Origin: Alphaproteobacteria bacterium MarineAlpha3_Bin3
GTDB lineage: Bacteria > Pseudomonadota > Alphaproteobacteria > Rhodospirillales > Casp-alpha2
Reading direction: 5' to 3'
Assembly: GCA_002938075.1 (NCBI GenBank)
Contig: PTLK01000145.1
Coordinates: 1-5,287, forward strand
DNA length: 5,287 nucleotides
The notes under the pieces were generated by a model. It worked only from the letters and a program-made list of their open reading frames with translations, ran no database searches and was not told the origin of the DNA. Positions 1-4,597 of this stretch are shown piece after piece; positions within the stretch are counted from its first letter, which is position 1, and each line of letters starts with the position of its first letter. Both the position numbers and the translations under genes were made by a program.

Positions 1-210
1 GGACGATCACGGTCAACAGAGTCGGGTTGCGGGAGGATTTTTTGCAGGCGCTGGCCCGCATGGGCGTCGTTTTTGAGGCGCCGGCCGCAACTGCTGCTGC
101 TGGACGAACCGACCGTCGGGCTGGACGTTCCCACACGGCGCGCCATCGTCGAGCACGTCCACGCGCTGGCCCGCGGCATGACCGCGCGCCGGGGTGGCTC
201 AGGCTCATAA
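1..210 (+). pseudogene. Remnant of an ABC transporter ATP-binding subunit (PQQ-associated type), internally deleted and frameshifted
   Basis: Two pieces of one ABC ATPase are visible in different frames. In the frame starting at base 3, bases 3-74 read ITVNRVGLREDFLQALARMGVVF, here split as ITVNRVGLRED + FLQALARMGVVF, which resembles the stretch leading to the Q-loop (family pattern ALARLGVVFQQP). In the frame starting at base 1, bases 85-180 read PQLLLLDEPTVGLDVPTRR and onward. This is a textbook Walker B (LLLLDEP) and D-loop (GLD) followed by the helix before the H-loop. Between them the helical subdomain and the signature motif, roughly 70 residues in a typical ABC ATPase, are absent; the join lies near bases 72-84. 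The Walker B frame stops at TAA 208-210, before any H-loop histidine. With no signature motif or switch histidine it cannot be an active ATPase. The sequence resembles ATPases found with PQQ-dependent alcohol dehydrogenase systems, which fits the related proteins downstream. The gene's 5' end lies outside the window. An assembly error is possible but less likely. Confidence 0.8.
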
Positions 211-220
211 GGCATCGGTC

Positions 221-231
221 AGAACGGTTCT
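221..231. repeat. Short palindrome AGAAC-G-GTTCT
   Basis: The 11-base sequence AGAACGGTTCT is a perfect inverted repeat of 5-bp arms around one central base. It lies in the non-coding stretch between the ATPase remnant and the candidate pqqA promoter, about 60 bp upstream of the -35 box. It could be an operator half-site cluster, but it is short enough to occur by chance and no regulator is identifiable from it. Confidence 0.2.
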
Positions 232-290
232 ATATTTAACGGAATGACTCTAAACCCCCTGAAAACCGGGCGATATTGGGACTTCCTGGC

Positions 291-319
291 TTGCAATTAT
301 TGCCCCGTTGCGCCATAGT
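291..319 (+). promoter_or_regulatory. Candidate sigma70-type promoter for the pqq operon
   Basis: TTGCAA (291-296) and CATAGT (314-319) match four of six positions each of the -35 and -10 consensus, separated by exactly 17 bp. This would place the start of transcription near base 325-327, leaving a leader of about 40 nt before pqqA. It is the best-spaced pair I see between the ATPase remnant and pqqA. Alphaproteobacterial promoters often deviate from the consensus, and an activator-dependent or alternative-sigma promoter elsewhere in 211-350 cannot be excluded. Confidence 0.35.
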
Positions 320-323
320 TTTG

Positions 324-343
324 GTCCCTGGTCAACTGGGGAC
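324..343 (+). promoter_or_regulatory. Leader hairpin upstream of the pqqA ribosome binding site
   Basis: GTCCC (324-328) pairs with GGGAC (339-343). The stem can extend by two G-U pairs (329/338, 330/337) to leave a six-base loop. If transcription starts where the candidate promoter predicts, this stem would sit at the very 5' end of the mRNA, ten bases before the GGGAGGA ribosome binding site at 354-360. Such a 5' stem could stabilise the short, abundant message that a peptide precursor needs. That role is inference; the stem itself is modest. Confidence 0.3.
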
Positions 344-366
344 AATAAGTATTGGGAGGACTTATC

Positions 367-447
367 ATGGCCTGGAAAACACCGAAGGTGCTGGAAATCA
401 GCATTGGCATGGAAATCAACAGCTACGCTTGCGCCGAACTCTACTAG
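367..447 (+). CDS. pqqA: PQQ precursor peptide PqqA
   Basis: This is a 26-residue ribosomally made peptide that supplies both amino acids from which PQQ is built. It begins MAWKTPKVLE and contains the hallmark E-x-x-x-Y: Glu16 and Tyr20 in GMEINSYACAE. In this family the radical SAM enzyme PqqE links the gamma carbon of that Glu to the Tyr ring while PqqD holds the peptide. The length and the MAWKTPK start agree with the PqqA type common in alphaproteobacteria. The start is fixed by a strong GGGAGGA at 354-360, six bases upstream of ATG. It is the first gene of the operon and is separated from pqqB by a 113-bp structured gap, unlike the later genes, which overlap. This is the usual arrangement for making far more peptide than enzyme. 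A Cys at position 22, just after the modified Tyr, is the only cysteine. Confidence 0.96.
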   Translation: MAWKTPKVLEISIGMEINSYACAELY

Positions 448-466
448 GCAGCAAAAGTTATTCATT

Positions 467-546
467 AAATCGCCGGAGGCCTTTTGGGCGGCGCTCGGGA
501 GTGTTCTATCGGGCGTGCTCCCGAAAAGTCTGTGGCGGTTTTTTTT
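467..546 (+). terminator. Candidate attenuator or partial terminator between pqqA and pqqB
   Basis: An outer stem pairs 467-474 (AAATCGCC) with 534-541 (GGCGGTTT), eight pairs with one G-U. It runs straight into an uninterrupted run of eight T residues at 539-546. Inside it lies a perfect 7-bp hairpin, TCGGGAG (495-501) with CTCCCGA (518-524). A competing stem is possible: CGCCG (471-475) pairs perfectly with CGGCG (489-493), which would remove the 5' arm of the outer stem. Two mutually exclusive folds ahead of a U-tract are the layout of an attenuator. Partial termination here would give a short pqqA message in excess over the full operon. Structured pqqA-pqqB gaps are known in other PQQ operons. 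The pairings are seen; the termination function is inferred. Confidence 0.6.
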
Positions 547-560
547 AACCTTAGTTTGCC

Positions 561-1487
561 GTGCTTAAAATCGTAGTCCTTGGATCGGCTGCGGGCGGTG
601 GGTTCCCGCAGTGGAATTGTAATACCGAAGCCTGCCGAAGCGCCCGCAAGGGTGAAGCGCTGGCGCGCACCCAATCATCGATCGCCGTCAGCGGCGACGG
701 AACCCACTGGTTCCTGTTCAACGCATCGCCCGACCTGCGCCAGCAGATCAACGCCACCCCGCAACTGCATCCCAACCACGGCCTGCGCACCAGCCCCATT
801 GCCGGGGTCGTGCTGACCAACGCCGACGTCGATCATGTCGCCGGGTTGCTGACGCTCAGGGAATCGATGCCGCTGGTGCTGTACGCCACCGACCGGGTGC
901 TGGCGACGCTGAAGGCCAACAGCATCTTCAGCGTCCTCAATCCGGATTTCGTCGAGCGCCGCGCTATCGTCCTGGGAGAAAACTTCGAGCCGGTGACGAC
1001 TGCGGGCGAGGCCTCGGGGCTGATCGTCGAACCGTTCCCGGTTCCCGGCAAGGTCGCGCTCTATCTCGAAGACCCGGACGCCGGCGACAATTTCGGCACC
1101 GAGCAGGGCGATACCGTCGGCGTCCGGGTGACGTCAGCCGAAAGCGGCGAATACTTCTTCTATATTCCGGGCTGCGCCGAGGTGCCGGCGGACCTGGTGG
1201 GCCGCCTGCGGGGCGCGCCCCTTGTCCTGTTCGACGGGACGCTGTGGCAGGACAATGAAATGATCGACGCCGGCATCGGCGTCAAAACCGGCAAGCGCAT
1301 GGGCCATATCTCCATGTCCGGCGAGGACGGTTCGATGGCGGCGTTCCGGGACCTGGACGTGGGGCGCAAAATCTACATTCACATCAACAATTCCAACCCG
1401 ACCCTGCTGGACGATACGCCCGAGCGCCAAGAAGTCGAGGCCCAGGGCTGGAAAATCAGCCATGACGGCATGGAAATCACCCTATGA
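561..1487 (+). CDS. pqqB: PQQ biosynthesis protein PqqB, metallo-beta-lactamase fold
   Basis: PqqB is a 308-residue metallo-beta-lactamase-fold protein needed for PQQ formation. Work on the family points to a role in hydroxylating the cross-linked Glu-Tyr intermediate before PqqC acts. The N-terminus MLKIVVLGSAAGGGFPQWNC is diagnostic. The usual HxHxDH metal motif appears in its PqqB form as TNADVDH (86-92), with further candidate ligands in DGT (225), GH (249) and IHINNSNP (His274). The C-terminus DGMEITL is also typical, and the length is normal for the family. The expected N-terminal C-x-C-x-x-C knuckle reads CNTEAC (Cys20, Thr22, Cys25), so the middle cysteine is missing. The start codon is GTG; an in-frame TAG at 552-554 rules out any start upstream. 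No Shine-Dalgarno sequence precedes it. The last four bases overlap pqqC (ATGA). Confidence 0.97.
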   Translation: MLKIVVLGSAAGGGFPQWNCNTEACRSARKGEALARTQSSIAVSGDGTHWFLFNASPDLRQQINATPQLHPNHGLRTSPIAGVVLTNADVDHVAGLLTLRESMPLVLYATDRVLATLKANSIFSVLNPDFVERRAIVLGENFEPVTTAGEASGLIVEPFPVPGKVALYLEDPDAGDNFGTEQGDTVGVRVTSAESGEYFFYIPGCAEVPADLVGRLRGAPLVLFDGTLWQDNEMIDAGIGVKTGKRMGHISMSGEDGSMAAFRDLDVGRKIYIHINNSNPTLLDDTPERQEVEAQGWKISHDGMEITL

Positions 1488-2218
1488 GCGATGTCCTCGG
1501 CCCCGAGGAACTGGAAGCGCGGCTCAACGCCATCGGCGACGAGCGCTATCACGACAAGCATCCGTTCCACAAACTCCTGCACGGCGGCAAGGCGACCAAG
1601 GGCCAGGTCCAGGCTTGGGTGCTCAACCGGTATTGTTACCAGAGCGCCATCCCCAGGAAGGACGCCGCCCTGATCTCGAAGATGATGGATTCCGACCTGC
1701 GCCGGGAATGGCGTAGCCGGATCGAGGATCACGATGGCCGAAAGCCGGGCGACGGCGGCATCGAACGCTGGCTCAAGCTCGCCGAAGGGGTCGGGCTGGA
1801 CCGTGACTACGTGAAATCCACCGACGGCGCGCTTGCCGCGACAAAATTCGCCGTCGAGGCCTACGTCCGTTTTGTCGCCGAGCATTCCCTGCTCGACGCC
1901 GTCGCCTCGTCCCTGACCGAGCTGTTCGCGCCCGCCATCCACCGTGAGCGCATCGCGGGGTTTCTCGAGCATTACGACTTCGCCAACGAGACCACCCTGT
2001 CGTATTTCAATAAGCGCCTCGATGAAGCCCCCAAGGACGTGAAGTTCGGGCTTGATTACATACTCCGCGAGGCGAAGACGGCGGAACAACAGCAAGGCGT
2101 CATCGCCGCACTTTATTTCAAGACCGATGTGCTATGGGCGCAGCTGGACGCGCTCCACCACGCCTATGTTACGCCCGGACACATTCCCCCCGGCGCCTTC
2201 CGCCCGGAGGACGCCTGA
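1484..2218 (+). CDS. pqqC: PQQ synthase PqqC (pyrroloquinoline-quinone synthase)
   Basis: PqqC catalyses the last step of the pathway: cofactorless ring closure and eight-electron oxidation of AHQQ to PQQ using molecular oxygen. The protein is 244 residues, the normal size, all-helical and cytosolic. With a constant offset of one from the Klebsiella numbering as I recall it, the active-site residues are present: Tyr22-His23, Arg49, Gln53 (NRYCYQ), Arg79 and His83 (RIEDHDG), Tyr127, Glu146 (SSLTELF), His153, Tyr174, Arg178 and Lys213 (YFKTD). The C-terminal HAYVTPGHIPPGAF is typical of alphaproteobacterial forms. It starts inside the pqqB stop (ATGA), so it is probably translated by coupling, and its own stop shares a base with the pqqD ATG. 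PqqC and PqqD are fused in some methylotrophs; here they are separate genes. The protein looks fully competent. Confidence 0.97.
   Translation: MSDVLGPEELEARLNAIGDERYHDKHPFHKLLHGGKATKGQVQAWVLNRYCYQSAIPRKDAALISKMMDSDLRREWRSRIEDHDGRKPGDGGIERWLKLAEGVGLDRDYVKSTDGALAATKFAVEAYVRFVAEHSLLDAVASSLTELFAPAIHRERIAGFLEHYDFANETTLSYFNKRLDEAPKDVKFGLDYILREAKTAEQQQGVIAALYFKTDVLWAQLDALHHAYVTPGHIPPGAFRPEDA
2206..2211 (+). promoter_or_regulatory. Ribosome binding site that sets the pqqD start
   Basis: GGAGGA lies inside the last codons of pqqC, six bases before ATG 2218. It decides between this start and a longer in-frame reading from 2134, which would bury 84 bases in pqqC and add a proline- and arginine-rich N-terminus not seen in PqqD proteins. 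Confidence 0.75.
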
Positions 2219-2505
2219 TGGCCGCCGCCGTCACCATTGGCGAGGCTTCGGTGCCGCACCTGCCGCGCGGCGTGCGCCTGAAGTTCGACAAGCCCCGCGA
2301 CCAATGGGTGCTGCTGGCGCCGGAACGGATGTTCGTTCTCGATGACATCGCCCTGGAAATCGTCAAATGCTGCGACGGCAAGGCTTCCGTCGCCGCCATT
2401 GCCGATGACCTGTCGGCCCGCTTCGAGGCGCCCCGCGACACCGTGGCCAAGGACGTGATCATCCTGTTGCAGGACTTCGCCGACAAGGGAGTGGTGGCGG
2501 CATGA
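2218..2505 (+). CDS. pqqD: PqqA-binding chaperone PqqD (RiPP recognition element)
   Basis: PqqD is a 95-residue peptide chaperone that binds PqqA tightly and delivers it to PqqE. It is the founding member of the RiPP recognition element fold, a winged-helix-like domain. Family features visible are LPRGVRLKFDKPRDQWVLL (residues 15-33), where the beta hairpin that contacts the leader peptide lies, then the APERMFVLDDIALEIVKCCDG stretch (split as APERMFVLDD + IALEIVKCCDG), and a C-terminal helix ending LLQDFADKGVV. The length fits free-standing PqqD. The ATG at 2218 is chosen because of the GGAGGA six bases upstream and the TGATG junction with pqqC. The 3' end overlaps pqqE by four bases (ATGA), which suggests coupled translation of two proteins that act as a complex. 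Confidence 0.96.
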   Translation: MAAAVTIGEASVPHLPRGVRLKFDKPRDQWVLLAPERMFVLDDIALEIVKCCDGKASVAAIADDLSARFEAPRDTVAKDVIILLQDFADKGVVAA

Positions 2506-3608
2506 ACGCCGCCAGCCCGCATATTGACCCGCCCCTGGCCATGCTCGCCGAGTTGACCTACCGCTGCCCGCTGCGCTGTCCCTATTGCTCGAACCCGCTG
2601 GAGATGACCGCCGCCTCCGGCGATATGGACACCGGCCAATGGCTCGGCGTGATCGAGGAGGCCGCGGACATGGGGGTATTGCAGATTCATTTTTCCGGCG
2701 GCGAGCCGACCGTGCGCCAGGACCTGGAAGACATGGTCGGACGTGCCGAGGTATTGGGCATCTACACCAACCTGATTACGTCCGGCGTACTGATCGACCA
2801 GGCGCGGCTGGAAGGGCTGGCCGACCGGGGGTTGCAGCATATTCAATTGAGCTTTCAGGGGACCGAGGAAGCGGGCGCGGACCGTATTGGCGGGTTCAGG
2901 GGCGGGCACCGCAAAAAACTGGAGACGGCGCGCTTGGCCGGCGAGATTGGACTGCCGTTGACCATCAACGCGGTCATGCACCGCCAGAACATGGACGACC
3001 TGGAATCCATGATCCAGATGGCCGTCGATTTCGGCGCCAAGCGCCTGGAGGTGGCGCATGTTCAATATTACGGCTGGGGCCTTCGCAACCGCGCCGCCCT
3101 GGTGCCGACCCGCGAGCAGCTAGAACACGCCACGGAAATCGTCGAGGCCGCGCGCGAACGGCTGAAGGGCATTCTGGTGTTCGATTACGTGGTTCCCGAT
3201 TATTACGCCAGGTACCCAAAATCGTGCATGGGCGGCTGGGGCCGGCAGTTCCTCAACGTGACGCCGTCGGGCCGAGTGATGCCGTGCCATGCCGCCGAAA
3301 CCATCCCCGATATGACCTTCGATTCCGTGGGCGAGCGGCCGTTGCTTGACATCTGGGAACAATCCGAGGCCTTCACGCGGTTTCGCGGCACCGGCTGGAT
3401 GCCAGAACCGTGCCGGTCGTGCGACCGGCGCGAGATCGACTGGGGCGGCTGCCGCTGCCAGGCGCTGGCGCTCACGGGGAACGCCGCCGCCACCGACCCG
3501 GTGTGCGAGAAATCACCCGAGCATGAAAGGATCGCGGCGCTCGCCGCCGCCGAGGCCGCGGCCGGCACCGACGAATTCGAATACCGCCGCTTCGGGCAGG
3601 GCGGCTGA
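2502..3608 (+). CDS. pqqE: PqqA peptide cyclase PqqE, radical SAM/SPASM enzyme
   Basis: PqqE opens PQQ synthesis. It uses S-adenosylmethionine and a [4Fe-4S] cluster to form the carbon-carbon bond between Glu16 and Tyr20 of PqqA while PqqD holds the peptide. The radical SAM motif is CPLRCPYC (Cys22, Cys26, Cys29), followed by the SAM-contacting GGEP at 66-69. The SPASM region carries Cys242, Cys262, Cys304, Cys307, Cys317, Cys319 and Cys335. These fall at a constant offset of six from the auxiliary-cluster cysteines reported for the Methylobacterium enzyme, as I recall them. Asp313 sits where that enzyme has its unusual aspartate cluster ligand. At 368 residues it is full length, and the core looks intact. 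The C-terminus is a short Ala/Glu-rich tail. It starts in the pqqD stop codon and ends one base before the propeller gene, so all are likely on one transcript. Confidence 0.98.
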   Translation: MNAASPHIDPPLAMLAELTYRCPLRCPYCSNPLEMTAASGDMDTGQWLGVIEEAADMGVLQIHFSGGEPTVRQDLEDMVGRAEVLGIYTNLITSGVLIDQARLEGLADRGLQHIQLSFQGTEEAGADRIGGFRGGHRKKLETARLAGEIGLPLTINAVMHRQNMDDLESMIQMAVDFGAKRLEVAHVQYYGWGLRNRAALVPTREQLEHATEIVEAARERLKGILVFDYVVPDYYARYPKSCMGGWGRQFLNVTPSGRVMPCHAAETIPDMTFDSVGERPLLDIWEQSEAFTRFRGTGWMPEPCRSCDRREIDWGGCRCQALALTGNAAATDPVCEKSPEHERIAALAAAEAAAGTDEFEYRRFGQGG

Positions 3609-3609
3609 G

Positions 3610-4590
3610 ATGGCGGCCCGGCTTCGCACCGGTCTGATCATCGTGGTCCTGCTTGCGGCCGCCCCCGGCATGGCCATCGCCGCCAGCGGCCGAATCTACG
3701 TTACCAACGAAAAAAGCAGCACCATCACCGTGCTTAACGGGAAAAGCTACAAGGTTGTGCGCAGCTTCAAGACCTGCAAGCGGCCTCGGGGCGTTCATTT
3801 CTCCAAGGACCGCAAGCAGTTCTACGTCGGCTGCGCCGATGACAACGTCATCGCCGTTTACGAGACGGCGACGGCGAAGCTGGTCAAGCGCATCCGCGGC
3901 ATCGAGGAGCCGGAAACCTTCGATCTCGCGCCGGACGGCAAGACCCTCTATGTCTCCAACGAGGAAGACGCCGCCGTGTCGTTCGTCGATATCGAAACCG
4001 GCAAGGTCATAAAAAGTGTCGAGCTGGGCGAGGAGCCGGAAGGTGTGCAGGTCACCGCCGACGGCTCCACCGTCTACGTCGCGTCCGAGGCCGCCAACCT
4101 GGTCCACGTCATCGATACCGCCTCGGCCGAAATCAAGGCCGATATCCTGGTCGGCACGAGGCCCCGGCGCTTCGCCCTGACACCGGATGAAAAGGAGCTT
4201 TGGGTTTCCGCCGAACTGGCCGGCCAGGTCGATATCATCGACACCAGGACCAACAAAACGATCGGCGATATCGTCTTCAAGCCGACCGGGTTTCGCCGCA
4301 ACGAGGTGACGCCGGTCGATTTGCTGATGACGGCTGACGGCAAGACTGCCTTCGTCGCCTTGGGCCGCGCCAATCATGTTGCCGTCGTCGACGTCGCCAG
4401 CCGCAAGGTCACGGATTACATCCTCGTCGGCAAGCGGCCCTGGGGCCTGGCCCTCAGCCGCGACGAAGAAACCCTTTTCGTCGCCAACGGGCTGTCGGAT
4501 GATGTTTCGATTATCGACGTCGCCAGCCACCGGGTGCTGAAATCCGTTGCCGTCGGCCGGGTGCCTTACGGTATCCTGATCGATGACTGA
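3610..4590 (+). CDS. Exported YVTN-type seven-bladed beta-propeller protein, PQQ-dependent catabolism-associated
   Basis: This is a 326-residue predicted periplasmic protein. Residues 1-24 form a signal peptide: basic MAARLR, hydrophobic GLIIVVLLAAA, and a likely cleavage after AIA (22-24). The rest is seven repeats whose YVTN-like strands begin at residues 30, 72, 114, 156, 198, 248 and 290. That is a 42-residue period with one 50-residue interval, where the segment around FKPTGFRRNEVTP (223-235) is inserted. The repeats carry the usual GTRPRRFALTPDEKELWVS pattern. It resembles the propeller family found beside quinoprotein alcohol dehydrogenase genes. Its biochemical role is not known; binding a ligand or a partner dehydrogenase in the periplasm is inference. 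It lacks the W-motif repeats of the dehydrogenases themselves, so it is not a PQQ enzyme. It starts one base after the pqqE stop, with a G-rich stretch (3598-3604) as a weak ribosome binding site. A longer in-frame reading from 3346 is an artefact overlapping pqqE. Confidence 0.9.
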   Translation: MAARLRTGLIIVVLLAAAPGMAIAASGRIYVTNEKSSTITVLNGKSYKVVRSFKTCKRPRGVHFSKDRKQFYVGCADDNVIAVYETATAKLVKRIRGIEEPETFDLAPDGKTLYVSNEEDAAVSFVDIETGKVIKSVELGEEPEGVQVTADGSTVYVASEAANLVHVIDTASAEIKADILVGTRPRRFALTPDEKELWVSAELAGQVDIIDTRTNKTIGDIVFKPTGFRRNEVTPVDLLMTADGKTAFVALGRANHVAVVDVASRKVTDYILVGKRPWGLALSRDEETLFVANGLSDDVSIIDVASHRVLKSVAVGRVPYGILIDD

Positions 4591-4597
4591 GGCGGCG

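Noticed and set aside
27..239. Open frame of 70 codons at the left edge
   Set aside because: Only its first part (to about base 74) makes ABC ATPase sequence. The rest is an arginine-rich out-of-frame reading of the Walker B segment, so it is part of the pseudogene and not a separate gene.
274..357. Direct repeat TATTGGGA at 274-281 and 350-357
   Set aside because: It is only eight bases, and the second copy includes the pqqA ribosome binding site. The flanks do not align convincingly, so chance is the simplest explanation.
276..568. Open frames of 86-90 codons covering pqqA and the gap after it (forward strand)
   Set aside because: They overlap pqqA in other frames, have no recognisable domain and run through the U-tract. 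The 26-codon pqqA with its strong RBS explains the region.
1994..2023. Possible loss of the PqqC active-site Tyr175 and Arg179 equivalents
   Set aside because: A first eye alignment put Leu and Asn at these sites, but counting with the constant offset of one gives Tyr174 and Arg178 in SYFNKRL, so the active site looks intact.
1379..2095. Long reverse-strand frame of 238 codons opposite pqqC
   Set aside because: It is a mirror frame of a GC-rich gene with strong third-position bias. The protein matches nothing I recognise, and pqqC is unambiguous on the + strand. The same applies to the reverse frames at 2169-3065 and 3472-4530.
3346..3609. N-terminal extension of the propeller gene within pqqE
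   Set aside because: It is an out-of-frame reading of the pqqE 3' end. The signal peptide starts properly at ATG 3610.
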